Source: RYN-133 sp963708645
GTDB taxonomy: Bacteria; Actinomycetota; Actinomycetes; Mycobacteriales; Jatrophihabitantaceae
Reading direction: 5' to 3'
Length of the DNA stretch: 64,000 nucleotides
NCBI GenBank assembly: GCA_963708645.1
Contig: CAVPTA010000007.1
Coordinates: 868,001-932,000 of the forward strand
How positions within the stretch are numbered: the first letter of the stretch is position 1; the number at the start of each line of letters is the position of its first letter. The notes below the pieces were generated by a model. That model worked only from the letters and a program-made list of their open reading frames with translations. It was not told the DNA's origin and did not search any database. The translations under genes were made by a program, and so were the position numbers. Below are positions 7,301 to 15,785 of this stretch, piece after piece.

Positions 7301-9093
7301 CAGCCGGCCGGAAGGCGCAATCCGAAGTCGTAGATCCACACCTCGTCGCGACCGACCAGCTCGATCTCGTACGGGCGCTCGTCGAGCACCTCGATGCCCA
7401 TCTGCGTGAAGATCGGCAGCGCACGCGCGAGCGACACCGGACGGCCGGTACGGAACACCTTGAGGCGGCGGTCGGCGTCTTCGTCCGAGGACGGCGTGTA
7501 GAGGCTGAACGCGAGACCGTCGTCGTGCGGGAGCGGGTGCAGGACGGCGACATCGTCGACTGCGGCATCGGCGCCGAAGTCTTCCTTGTACGCCTCGGGG
7601 AAGGCACTCTCGTAGATGCCGAGCAGTTCGTTGCCCTCGTCGACGCCGTAGCGCTGCTCGAGCAGCTCGCGCAGGTCGTCGCTCCAGCGACGGATCGCGC
7701 GGGTGACCTCGGCCTCGACTATGGCGCGCTGCGGCGACGGCGGTTGCGTACCCGGACGCACGGCGATCAGGAACTGCATGCGGACCAGGCCTAGCTCGAC
7801 GATGCGGTCATCGCGCGCGATGACCTCGCCGGGCCACTGCCGGGTGATGACACCGCGTACGCGCCGGCGGGTCTCGGGTCCGAACCGATCGGCACCGAAG
7901 TAGACGAGGACGCTGACGAAGTCGCGATTGAGATGGATGCGCGCGAACACACCGACGGTGCCGCGTTCGGCGCGATCGATGACCAACTGGGCCAGGCGCA
8001 GCAGGTCGCCGGTGGGCGCCTCGAGCAGTTCGTCGCGTGGCAGTGTGCGCAGCGCGGCGAGCAGCCGACGTCCGGTGTGGCTGTCGGCGCGCACGCCCGA
8101 GCGCAGCAGGATCTCGGCGATGCGCCGCCGCACCACCGGCACGCGGCCGACCGTGCCGTCCTCGACGCTGGTGATCAGACCGAGGAAGACGTGGATCGTC
8201 TGCGGCACGCCGGGCTTCGCCGACGCGATCACGGTGACGCAGTCGTAGCGCGCCGATCGGCGCACCGTCGACACCAGCGGCGACTTGAAGATCACCATCG
8301 GCGCGCCGCTGCGATAGGCCGGCAGCAGCTCGAGCGGCGAGATGCGCGCCGCGCCGCGCAGCACGCCCTCGGCGTCCTCGTCCTCGACCTGGGCGCGCGG
8401 GCTGGCGAGCTCGTTCGCCGAGTAGGAGGTGTGGCCCAGGATCATGTAGTTCCCGTCGGCCAACCAGCGCAACAGCTCGCCGGCCTCTTCGCTGGTCTCG
8501 CGGTCGAACTCGCCGGGGTCCTCGGTGAGGTCGTGCGCCAGCATGCGCATGCGCCGATACATGATCGGTGCGTCCGCGACCGCGTGGTGCACGTCGTCGA
8601 GGACGCTGCGCAGGTCGCGGGCGAGGATCTCGTGCTGCTCGGGCGGGATGTCGTCGAGCTCGATGTGCATCCACGACTCGACGACCGCGTCCTCGGGCAC
8701 CGGCGCGTTGTCGTCGATGTCGAGCACCTTGCTCAGCCGTCCGTCGGCGTCGCGCTGCACGACGATTTGCGGGTGCAGCACCCGTTCGGCGGGACAGCTG
8801 CGCCGTTCGAGCTCGGCACGCAGCGAGTCGACCAGGTACGGGACGTCGCCGGTGACGATGTCGACCGCCGTGGTTTCGGCGTCGAGGTCGGTGACCCGTA
8901 GCAGGGTCTCACCGTCGTGGCGCACCGCACCGTACTCGAGGTTGCGGGTCGCCAGCCGCGCCAGCCACTCCTCGTCGCGGCCCGGCAGCTGGCTCGCGGC
9001 ATGCGCGAGATAGCGACTGACAAAGACGTCGGTATCGACGCCGGGGGCAAGATCGGTCATCTGTGTGGACATCTCGGCGTGCCCTGCCGGCAT
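4324..9093 (-). CDS. NAD-dependent glutamate dehydrogenase, large (about 180 kDa) class
   Basis: Catalyses oxidative deamination of glutamate to 2-oxoglutarate with NAD+. The 1,589-residue length is typical of the large bacterial NAD-GDH class. The N-terminal 700 residues are the regulatory ACT/PAS-like region. The catalytic core includes GGLRWSDRREDFRTEI, the substrate-lysine region PTGAKGGFV, GIGDMSGDVFGNGM and VVGEGGNLGLTQ. ATG 9093 is preceded by GAGGTG at a good distance; ATG 9072 or 9060 would shorten it slightly. It is convergent with the RsbW-like gene (25 bases apart) and is read after the glutamate-cysteine ligase gene, 115 bases away. The reading frame is intact over 4.8 kb. Confidence 0.96.
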   Translation of the reverse strand: MPAGHAEMSTQMTDLAPGVDTDVFVSRYLAHAASQLPGRDEEWLARLATRNLEYGAVRHDGETLLRVTDLDAETTAVDIVTGDVPYLVDSLRAELERRSCPAERVLHPQIVVQRDADGRLSKVLDIDDNAPVPEDAVVESWMHIELDDIPPEQHEILARDLRSVLDDVHHAVADAPIMYRRMRMLAHDLTEDPGEFDRETSEEAGELLRWLADGNYMILGHTSYSANELASPRAQVEDEDAEGVLRGAARISPLELLPAYRSGAPMVIFKSPLVSTVRRSARYDCVTVIASAKPGVPQTIHVFLGLITSVEDGTVGRVPVVRRRIAEILLRSGVRADSHTGRRLLAALRTLPRDELLEAPTGDLLRLAQLVIDRAERGTVGVFARIHLNRDFVSVLVYFGADRFGPETRRRVRGVITRQWPGEVIARDDRIVELGLVRMQFLIAVRPGTQPPSPQRAIVEAEVTRAIRRWSDDLRELLEQRYGVDEGNELLGIYESAFPEAYKEDFGADAAVDDVAVLHPLPHDDGLAFSLYTPSSDEDADRRLKVFRTGRPVSLARALPIFTQMGIEVLDERPYEIELVGRDEVWIYDFGLRLPAGCDFDEERAHNVVAALKLLWRGDLEEDGFNALVVRADLTWWQANLLRAYAKYLRQAGTAFSQGYIERALVDHPDIACMLVNLFEARFDPDRADEPDTIDARVESIEAELAEVSSLDQDSILRSLLSLVLATLRTNAYRTDDAGRRRGAVAVKLDPKQIPGLPQPRPAFEVWVYSPKVEGVHLRFGSVARGGLRWSDRREDFRTEILGLVKAQMVKNAVIVPTGAKGGFVAKNLPDPAVDRDAWLAEGVACYRTFISSLLDVTDNYVTDADGVQNVVPPPRVRRYDADDPYLVVAADKGTATFSDIANGIAADYGFWLGDAFASGGSVGYDHKAMGITARGAWESVKYHFRELGIDTQTQDFTVVGIGDMSGDVFGNGMLLSEHIRLVAAFDHRHIFLDPDPDAASSFAERKRMFALPRSSWADYDTSQISEGGGVYSRTQKAIPISAQVATALGLSSGITKLTPVELIHSILVAPVDLLWNGGIGTYVKASTESQLDAGDKANDLLRADGNQLRARVVGEGGNLGLTQLGRVEYARAGGRINTDAIDNSAGVDTSDHEVNLKILLDKAVSAGQISGEERNELLQSVTDDVAALVLRDNYEQNVLLGMARKLSPALASVHLRVMQLLEEAGQLDRVIEFLPTDKEMEQREADGYGLVSPENAVMVAYAKITLMRRIESSTVPDEPWFQRMLAGYFPKRIAQRFESSLSSHPLHREIITTVVVNDMINRSGTTFVHRAIEETGAEVAQITRAYSVVREIFGLEQLWADLEALDNKVSTEAQHAGYQEIRRLVDRATRWFVDVRFPISDVAAEIERFGPTLAELSPRITTLVRGAELADIESESLRLAALGLPEQLASHLAELLSTFLLLDVVEIANASSHSAAEIAALHFALSDQFYVDEMLTCVTGLPRDDRWSTLARAAMRHDVYAALSAITTSVLRSTDDSLDPDARTNDWTAQNPERVERARTTVRAALDRETVDLATLSVALRVMRGLPS

Positions 9094-9208
9094 TGCTGGT
9101 CACCTCGTTGTGACGGACGTGCGGGTCGGTCCCAGGGTTTGGACCGTCCCCTCATCCTTCCACGGTGTGGCGCCGAGTTGCGTTCAGGCTCGGCGCCTTC
9201 ACACCGGC

Positions 9209-10690
9209 TCAGTCGACCGGCCAGGTGTGCGCCGGCTCGTTCGAGTGCATGTTGTCGATGTAACGGCGCAGCATCTCGCGCAGTGCGTCGCGCCGATCCA
9301 GCGGCTGGTCGTGCTCGTCGATCGCGTGGAAGGTGCGCGCCTGCCATTCAGCCCCGTTGGTGTGGTTGATGCAGCGTCCCTCGATCACGCCGAGCAGCCG
9401 GTCGCTGACCGCCGAGTCGACACCCCAGGCGCTGAGACCCTCGCGCGCCATCGGCAGCAGGCGCCGCAGCACGAGTTCGGTCACCGGCACCTCGCCGAGC
9501 CCGGGCCAGTAGACGTGCGCGTTGATGCCGTCCTTCGCACCGGTGTTGAAGTTGTCCTCGGCGGCGGTGAACGACATCCGCGTCCACAGCGGCCGGTCGT
9601 CATCGGTCAGTGAGCGCAGCAGGCCGTAGTAGAACGCGGCATTGGCCAGAACATCGACCACGGTCGGGCCCGCCGGCAGCACTCGGTTCTCGACCCGCAG
9701 GTGCGGCTTGCCGCGGTGCACGTCGTAGACCGGCCGGTTCCACCGGTAGATCGTGCCGTTGTGCATGCGCAGCTCGGACAGCGTCGGCGTGTCACCGCGG
9801 TCGAGCACGGCGGCCGGGTCCTCGTCCTCGATGATCGGCAGCAGCGACGGGAAGTAGCGCACGTTCTCTTCGAACTGATCGAAGATCGAGGTGATCCACC
9901 GTTCGCCGAACCAGACGCGCGGACGCACGCCCTGGGCCTTGAGCTCCTCCGATCGGGTGTCGGTCGCCTGCTCGAACAAGGCGATGCGCGTCTCGCGCCA
10001 CAATTCCTTGCCGTAGAGGAACGGCGAGTTGGCGCCGAGCGCAACCTGCACACCGGCGATGCACTGCGCGGCGTTCCAGTTCGCGGCGTACTGCTGCGGG
10101 CTCACCTGCAGGTGGAATTGAACCGAGGTGCACGCCGACTCGGGTGCGATCGTGTCGGTCGACGTGGCCAGTCGTTCGACCCCGTCGATGGCGATGGTGA
10201 TGTCCTCGCCGCGTGCCTCGAAGATCTGCTCGTTGATCAGCCGGTAGCGCGGATTGGCGCTCAGCGACTCGTGCGTGAGGTGTTCTGGCCCGAGCGTCGG
10301 CAGGATGCCGATCATCACGATGTGCGTGTCGATGGCCTTCGACCGCTCTTCGGCGTCGTTCAGGCTTGCGCGCAGCGCGAGCTCGAGCTCGTTCGCGCTC
10401 TCGCCGGCGAGCCGCCGTGGCGGGACGTTGATCTCGATGTTGAACTGGCCGAGCTCGGTCTGGAAGTCGTCGTTGGCGATCGCGTTGAGCACCTCGGCGT
10501 TGCGCATCGCCGGGTTGCGATCGAGATCGACGAGATTGAGCTCGATCTCGAGACCCGTCATCGGCCGGTCGAACTCGAACTTCGACTCGCTGAGCATTCG
10601 CGAGAACACGTCGAGACATTGCCGCACCTTGGCGCGGTAACGCTGCCGGTCCTTGCCGCTGAACTGCCGCTGCTCGACGTCTTGCCCCAT
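9209..10690 (-). CDS. Glutamate--cysteine ligase-type enzyme (GCS2-like, actinobacterial)
   Basis: A 493-residue member of the glutamate-cysteine ligase family, predicted to join glutamate to cysteine or another amine. It has the substrate motif GLEIELNLVD near residue 45, ELGQFNIEINVPPRRL, SVQFHLQVSP, ANSPFLYGKELWRETRI and HLRVENRVLPAGPT. ATG 10690 (MGQDVEQRQF) is chosen because a GGAAGG element precedes it; TTG 10708 is less likely. It is divergent from the malic enzyme gene with only 44 bases between. Many actinobacteria lack glutathione, so the true product may be another gamma-glutamyl compound; no mycothiol or ergothioneine genes are visible here. Confidence 0.9.
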   Translation of the reverse strand: MGQDVEQRQFSGKDRQRYRAKVRQCLDVFSRMLSESKFEFDRPMTGLEIELNLVDLDRNPAMRNAEVLNAIANDDFQTELGQFNIEINVPPRRLAGESANELELALRASLNDAEERSKAIDTHIVMIGILPTLGPEHLTHESLSANPRYRLINEQIFEARGEDITIAIDGVERLATSTDTIAPESACTSVQFHLQVSPQQYAANWNAAQCIAGVQVALGANSPFLYGKELWRETRIALFEQATDTRSEELKAQGVRPRVWFGERWITSIFDQFEENVRYFPSLLPIIEDEDPAAVLDRGDTPTLSELRMHNGTIYRWNRPVYDVHRGKPHLRVENRVLPAGPTVVDVLANAAFYYGLLRSLTDDDRPLWTRMSFTAAEDNFNTGAKDGINAHVYWPGLGEVPVTELVLRRLLPMAREGLSAWGVDSAVSDRLLGVIEGRCINHTNGAEWQARTFHAIDEHDQPLDRRDALREMLRRYIDNMHSNEPAHTWPVD

Positions 10691-10734
10691 CCCCCAACCT
10701 TCCGGCAAATCGGGTGCGGCGTAAAGATGAGCAC

Positions 10735-12180
10735 ATGCCCGCCGTCCCGGACAGCGCCCACGCCCGCCCGTTGCCGACCAGCGCGTCCTACGGCATCACC
10801 GTGCGCGTGTACGCCGCGCCGTCCGCATCGGTCGTGGGACGACTCGCGACCGCGGTGGGAACCGCGGGCGGTCTGGTCACCGCGATCGACGTGAGCGAGT
10901 CGCGGCCTGATCGCATCACGATCGACGTGTCGTGCTCAGCGGTCAACGGCGAGCATTCGACCGAGATCGTCGCCGCGCTGCGCGAGGTCGACGGCGTGAC
11001 GGTGCACCGGGTGTCGGACCGGACGTTCCTGCTGCACCTCGGCGGGAAGATCTCGGTCGAGTCGAAGGTGCCGCTCAAGACCCGCGACGACCTCTCGATG
11101 GCCTACACCCCGGGCGTGGGACGGGTTTCGCTCGCGCTCGCCGCGCATCCGGAAGACGTCGCGAAGCTGACGGTGAAGGGCAACGCAGTCGCTGTCGTGA
11201 CCGACGGCTCGGCGGTGCTCGGCCTCGGCAACATCGGACCGGGCGCGGCACTGCCGGTGATGGAAGGAAAGGCCGCTCTCTTCAAGCGATTCGCGAACAT
11301 CGACGCGTGGCCGATCTGCCTCGACACCCAGGACACCGACGAGATCGTGCGCATCGTCAAGGGCATCTCGCCCGGCTTCGGCGGGATCAATCTCGAGGAC
11401 ATCTCCGCACCGCGGTGCTTCGAGATCGAACGCCGGCTGCGCGACGCACTCGACATCCCGGTTTTCCACGACGACCAGCACGGCACCGCCATCGTCGTTC
11501 TCGCCGCCCTCACCAACGCGTTGCGGTGCGTGGCGAAGCCCCTGGGTGACGTGCGCATCGTCGTCGCCGGCGGCGGCGCGGCGGGAACCGCGATCGTCAC
11601 GTTGCTGCTCGCTGCCGGGGTGGAGCACGTCCTCGTCTGGGACCGCGAGGGCATCCTGTCGCCGACCGACGATGCACTGTCGCCGGCGAAGAAGGCGCTG
11701 GCTGCGATCACGAATCCGGCCGGTGTCACCGGCGACCTGCACATGGCGCTCACTGGTGCCGACGTGTTCATCGGTGTCTCGGCGCCCGGAGTGCTGCCGC
11801 CGGAATGGATCAGCGACATGGCAGCCGATCCCGTCGTGTTCGCCCTCGCGAATCCGGATCCAGAGACCGATGTCGACGTCGCGCAGCATCTGGCGGCCGT
11901 ACTCGCGACCGGGCGCTCCGACTATCCGAACCAGATCAACAACGTGCTCGCGTTCCCGGGCGTGTTCCGGGGCCTGCTCGATGCGCGCGCCCGCGAGGTG
12001 ACCACGCCGATGTTGCTGTCCGCTGCAGCTGCGCTGGCCGCCTGCGTGAGCGACGACCAGTTGAACGCGACCTACATCGTCCCGTCGGTGTTCGATCCGG
12101 CCGTCCCGACCGCCGTCGCTGCTGCGGTCAGCGAGGCCGCCGCCGTCCGCGCATCGGAGCTGGGGGAACCTCAGCGCTGA
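10735..12180 (+). CDS. NAD-dependent malic enzyme with N-terminal ACT domain
   Basis: Oxidatively decarboxylates malate to pyruvate. Of 481 residues, about 20-95 form an ACT-like regulatory domain (ITVRVYAAPSASVVGRL). The malic N-terminal domain follows with AYTPGVGRVS, VVTDGSAVLGLGNIGPGAAL, MEGKAALFKRF, GGINLEDISAP and the metal-binding FHDDQHGTA. The NAD-binding domain has IVVAGGGAAGTAI. ATG 10735 is the natural start. The ACT domain suggests amino-acid feedback. The promoter must lie in the 44-base gap it shares with the ligase gene or inside that gene. Confidence 0.95.
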   Translation: MPAVPDSAHARPLPTSASYGITVRVYAAPSASVVGRLATAVGTAGGLVTAIDVSESRPDRITIDVSCSAVNGEHSTEIVAALREVDGVTVHRVSDRTFLLHLGGKISVESKVPLKTRDDLSMAYTPGVGRVSLALAAHPEDVAKLTVKGNAVAVVTDGSAVLGLGNIGPGAALPVMEGKAALFKRFANIDAWPICLDTQDTDEIVRIVKGISPGFGGINLEDISAPRCFEIERRLRDALDIPVFHDDQHGTAIVVLAALTNALRCVAKPLGDVRIVVAGGGAAGTAIVTLLLAAGVEHVLVWDREGILSPTDDALSPAKKALAAITNPAGVTGDLHMALTGADVFIGVSAPGVLPPEWISDMAADPVVFALANPDPETDVDVAQHLAAVLATGRSDYPNQINNVLAFPGVFRGLLDARAREVTTPMLLSAAAALAACVSDDQLNATYIVPSVFDPAVPTAVAAAVSEAAAVRASELGEPQR

Positions 12181-12226
12181 CCTGCCTCGTCCTCCACAGC
12201 GGATCCCCATCGCTAGGAGGACCTCG

Positions 12227-13267
12227 ATGTCAGGACACGTTCGCTGGGCCGTCACGGCCGTCGGCAGCATCGCACTGGTCACTGTGGTCGGTGCCTGCAC
12301 CTCGTCGGGAGGTGGGTCGGCCGCAGGGTCCATGGCCGGGAACGCGCCGCACGGTGGTGTCGCCTACGCCCCGGGCTTGCCGCATCGAGGCGCTGTGGCC
12401 GGCAGCGTTGCGGCCGGCAGCGCGCCGGCCCCGGGCTCAGCAGGCGGGGGCGGAGCGTCTGGAGGCTCTGGAGGCTCGGAACCAGTGCCGACATCGGCCG
12501 ACAGCACGCAAGGTGGGACGTTCAGCTCGTTCCAACTCGGTGGCGCCAAGATCCGGATCGTGCAGATGACCGTGCAGGTCAAGCGCGGTGCCTCGGTCGC
12601 CGACCAGGCCAACGCGGCCGAGGCGATCGTCATGGGCGCCGGCGGAGAGGTCGACGCCGACGACCGCTCGTCCGGGCGCTACGCGCAGGCCACGCTGGTG
12701 CTCAAGGTGCCGCCGGAGCAGCTGGTTCCCGTGCTCGGCCAGCTGTCGAAACTCGGCATCGAGAAAGGTCGGCGCGAATCGACGCAGGACGTCACCGCAC
12801 GCGTCGCGGACGTTCGCTCGCGCGTCGACAGCGCGCAGCAGGAGATCGCGCGGCTGCGGGTGCTCTACGGCCACGCGAGCAAGATCTCGGACGTGATCCG
12901 GATCGAGTCCGAACTCGCGCAGCGCGAGGGCGACCTCGAATCGCTGCAGGCCCAGCAGCGGGCGCTCGCGGCCGAGACGAACACCGCGACCGTGACCCTC
13001 ACGCTGACGAGTCCGCCGCCGGTGGTGCAGAAGGTCAAGAAGCCCGTCAGGCACACGCACCACGACAGCGGCTTCCTCGCCGGGCTCAAGGGCGGCTGGC
13101 ACGCGTTCACGAGCGGTGTGTCGGTGCTCGCCACCGTGATCGGCGCGGTGCTGCCGTTCGCGGTCGTCCTCATCGTGCTGGCCCTGCTCATCCGGCTGCT
13201 GTGGCCGCGGTTCGGCCCGAGGGTGCGGCGCTCGCCGGCGCCGGCCCCGGCCGCGCCCCCGCAGTAA
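12227..13267 (+). CDS. DUF4349 lipoprotein
   Basis: A 346-residue predicted lipoprotein. The signal peptide ends at a lipobox VVGAC (Cys 24), followed by a Gly/Ser/Ala-rich linker to about residue 90. The DUF4349 domain begins near IRIVQMTVQVK and runs through a coiled coil (ARVADVRSRVDSAQQEIARL) to VTLTLTSPPPV. A C-terminal membrane segment lies near residues 295-325 before a basic, Pro/Ala-rich tail. The protein is therefore probably held in the membrane at both ends; the function is unknown. A strong AGGAGG precedes ATG 12227. It is convergent with the aminotransferase gene. Confidence 0.9.
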   Translation: MSGHVRWAVTAVGSIALVTVVGACTSSGGGSAAGSMAGNAPHGGVAYAPGLPHRGAVAGSVAAGSAPAPGSAGGGGASGGSGGSEPVPTSADSTQGGTFSSFQLGGAKIRIVQMTVQVKRGASVADQANAAEAIVMGAGGEVDADDRSSGRYAQATLVLKVPPEQLVPVLGQLSKLGIEKGRRESTQDVTARVADVRSRVDSAQQEIARLRVLYGHASKISDVIRIESELAQREGDLESLQAQQRALAAETNTATVTLTLTSPPPVVQKVKKPVRHTHHDSGFLAGLKGGWHAFTSGVSVLATVIGAVLPFAVVLIVLALLIRLLWPRFGPRVRRSPAPAPAAPPQ

Positions 13268-13294
13268 CGCTTCCCGCCCCTACCGCGGAAACGG

Positions 13295-14356
13295 TCAGGA
13301 CGGAGCGAGCTCGCGGGCCGCGGCCAGGAACTTGTCGTTCTCTTCCGGCGTGCTGATCGTGACCCGGGCACCATGCCCGGCGAAGCCGCGCACGATCAGC
13401 TTGCGCTGTTCGCAGGCCGCCGACCACGCGGCCGTGTCGTCGCCGAGCGGCACCCACACGAAGTTCGCCTGTGTCGGCGGGATGTCGTAGCCGACCGCGC
13501 GCAATGCGTCACGCACCCGCGCCCGCTCGGCCACCACCTCGGCGACGCGCTGTTCGAGCTGGGTTTCGGCCGCCGGTTCGAGTGAGGCCAGCGCGGCCGC
13601 CTGGGCAACGGCGGTGACCGAGAACGGCACGTGCGTCTGTCGCAGGGCGGCGGCGAGCGCGGGGTCGGCGGCGACCGCGTAGCCGACACGCAGACCGGCC
13701 AACCCGTACGCCTTCGAGAAGGTGCGCAACACGATCAGGTTCGGGTGTTCGGCCAACAGCGTCAGTCCGTCCGGCACGCTCTCGTCGCGGACGAAATGGC
13801 TGTACGCCTCGTCGAGAGCGACCACGACGTCCTCGGGGACGCGCCGCAGGAACGCGATCAGTGCGTCGCGGTCGACGACCGTCCCGGTCGGGTTGTTCGG
13901 GTTGCAGACGAAGACCAGCCGGGTCTTGCCGGTGATCCGTTCGGCCATCGCGTCGAGGTCGTGTGTGTAATCGACCAGCGGCACCTGCACCGAGGACGCA
14001 CCGCTGACGGCGGTGATGATCGGATACGCCTCGAACGAGCGCCACGCGTAGATCACCTCGTCGTCGGCGTCGGCGACCGCCTGGGTCAGCTGCGTGCACA
14101 GCGACACAGATCCGCAGCCGACGACGACCTGTGCGGCGTCGACGCCGTGGTGGTCGGCGAGCGCAGCCACCAGCGCACTCGAGTGGCTGTCGGGGTAGCG
14201 ATTGGCCGACTGCGCAGCCTCGGCGATCCGCTCGATCACGTGCGGCAGCGGTGGGTACGGCGTCTCGTTGCTGGCCAGCTTGATCGCACCGGGGACGTTT
14301 CGACCGGGCACGTACGCGGGCAACGAGGACAGCACCGGCCTCAGGTGGACGCTCAT
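13295..14356 (-). CDS. hisC: Histidinol-phosphate / aromatic aminotransferase
   Basis: A PLP-dependent class I/II aminotransferase of 353 residues. It shows IKLASNETPYPP near the N-terminus, the cofactor loop GCGSVSLC, the substrate/PLP motif NPNNPTGT, the conserved DEAYSHF and the PLP-binding lysine in TFSKAYGLAGLRVGY. The gene stands alone rather than in a his operon, as does mycobacterial hisC2/pat, so it may act on aromatic amino acids (phenylalanine aminotransferase) instead of, or as well as, histidinol phosphate. Start ATG 14356; divergent from the next hypothetical gene. Confidence 0.9.
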   Translation of the reverse strand: MSVHLRPVLSSLPAYVPGRNVPGAIKLASNETPYPPLPHVIERIAEAAQSANRYPDSHSSALVAALADHHGVDAAQVVVGCGSVSLCTQLTQAVADADDEVIYAWRSFEAYPIITAVSGASSVQVPLVDYTHDLDAMAERITGKTRLVFVCNPNNPTGTVVDRDALIAFLRRVPEDVVVALDEAYSHFVRDESVPDGLTLLAEHPNLIVLRTFSKAYGLAGLRVGYAVAADPALAAALRQTHVPFSVTAVAQAAALASLEPAAETQLEQRVAEVVAERARVRDALRAVGYDIPPTQANFVWVPLGDDTAAWSAACEQRKLIVRGFAGHGARVTISTPEENDKFLAAARELAPS

Positions 14357-14427
14357 GCTGTTCAGATTCCCACAGCGGCTGACCTACGATTCCGGCAATG
14401 CCGCGTGCGGCTCGTCCGGAGGGGTGC

Positions 14428-15129
14428 ATGGCGTTGAGCGAGCCCGACGATCCGGCCGACCTCGAAGCGAGCCCCCTGCGGCGTTTCCTCACCGCCGTCG
14501 CTCTCGACGAGTTGGCCCTCGCCCGCGCGGATCTCGATCCGAACGCGCTGGAGTTGGACGACCGGCTCGAGATCGAGGCCGTCCTGTACGACTGGGACGA
14601 CGCGCAGGCCGTCGCCAACCTGCTGATGTATCCCGAGTTCATCACCGCGGACGAGCGGATCGCGCAGGTGCGGCGCGCCCTGGTCGACGAGCACCGCTAC
14701 ATAGAGCTCGCGGGTACGTGCGCGATCCTCGGCATCGATCGCGCCGAGTTCGGTGAGGACTCGCGCTACGACCTCGCGCAACGGCTGCTCGCGATCATCG
14801 GCGAGGACGAGGGCGTGCTCGCTGATCGCGCGTCCTACACGCTCGTCGCGCTGATGCATCCCACCGACGGTCCGGAGGTCGTCGAGCGGATCGACCATCC
14901 GTCGCCGACCGTGCGCCGCAACCTCGTGCAAGGCCTGCTCGCCCTCGTCGGCCCGATCGGAATCAAATCGCTCGTCGAGGAGCCCGGCTTCGTCGAGCCG
15001 GACGATCAGGCCCGAATCCGCGCACGATTGAGTGCCGACGGCGTCGACCTCGATCGATCGGCCGACGACCTGAAGCTGCCGCTGATCATGGTGTATCTGC
15101 CCAGCCTGGCCGAGTGGGCGGCACAGTAG
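14428..15129 (+). CDS. Hypothetical protein, acidic, helical-repeat-like
   Basis: I do not recognise this 233-residue protein. It is acidic and almost wholly predicted helical, with no signal peptide or membrane segment. A stretch near residues 135-170 (HPSPTVRRNLVQGLLALVG) resembles a HEAT-type helical repeat. ATG 14428 is preceded by GGAGGGG at 6 bases. It lies between a divergent aminotransferase gene and the DUF4446 gene, just outside the injection-system locus. Codon use looks like its chromosomal neighbours, so it is probably a real gene. Confidence 0.8.
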   Translation: MALSEPDDPADLEASPLRRFLTAVALDELALARADLDPNALELDDRLEIEAVLYDWDDAQAVANLLMYPEFITADERIAQVRRALVDEHRYIELAGTCAILGIDRAEFGEDSRYDLAQRLLAIIGEDEGVLADRASYTLVALMHPTDGPEVVERIDHPSPTVRRNLVQGLLALVGPIGIKSLVEEPGFVEPDDQARIRARLSADGVDLDRSADDLKLPLIMVYLPSLAEWAAQ

Positions 15130-15203
15130 CGTCCACCCGTTGCTCCCGCGCGCCGCCAGGAACGCCGCGCACATCGCCCCTAGCCTTGATCCGTGGCAAG
15201 CCG

Positions 15204-15773
15204 ATGGTGACCTATGTGGCGGTGTTCGCGCTCGTCCTCGCCTACGTGGCGACGGTCGCTGCGTACTTCGCGCTGCGCACCCTCGCCAAGCTGCGCCGCG
15301 ACACGCGCCTGCTCTCGCGCGGCACCCGCGGCCCGAACGGGCAGCAGTCACTGATCGAGGTCACCACCGCCTACGCCGAGCAGAGCGCGGTGGTCGCCGA
15401 ACAGGTCGAGCAACTGCGCGCGCACGTCGACGCGGCGCAGTCCGAGATCCGGGCGCTGGTCGACAGCGGCCGCCAAGAGGCGATGTCCGCGGTCGCCGAG
15501 CGAGCCGGCGCCGAGTCCGGCGCGTTGCGCCGGGTCGCGCTCGTGCGCTACGACGCGTTCTCCGAGATGTCCGGACGGATGTCGTTCTCCCTCGCCCTGC
15601 TCGACGACCACGGAGACGGCATCGCCCTCACCGCGATCACCGGGCGCAATGACACCCGGGTGTACGCCAAGCCGATCGCCGACGGGCGCGGCGAGCAGGA
15701 ACTGTCCCCGGAGGAGCGACAAGCGGTATCGGTCGCCCTCGACCAGAAGGGCCGCCTGCGGCGAGCCGGGTGA
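15204..15773 (+). CDS. DUF4446 membrane protein
   Basis: A 189-residue protein with one N-terminal membrane segment (about residues 2-22), a short basic stretch, a predicted coiled coil (EQSAVVAEQVEQLRAHVDAA) and a C-terminal domain with the DUF4446 pattern ALVRYDAFSEMSGRMSFSLALLD and AITGRNDTRVYAKPI. The function is unknown. ATG 15204 starts directly at the membrane segment. Only 12 bases separate it from the AAA+ gene, so it may read into the injection-system locus, though the family is common in chromosomal contexts without a CIS. Confidence 0.88.
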   Translation: MVTYVAVFALVLAYVATVAAYFALRTLAKLRRDTRLLSRGTRGPNGQQSLIEVTTAYAEQSAVVAEQVEQLRAHVDAAQSEIRALVDSGRQEAMSAVAERAGAESGALRRVALVRYDAFSEMSGRMSFSLALLDDHGDGIALTAITGRNDTRVYAKPIADGRGEQELSPEERQAVSVALDQKGRLRRAG

Positions 15774-15785
15774 GATCATCTGCGA

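Noticed and set aside
9061..9208. Separate small gene between the glutamate dehydrogenase and ligase genes
   Set aside because: Frames here are short and overlap the dehydrogenase start; the gap is better seen as its promoter region.
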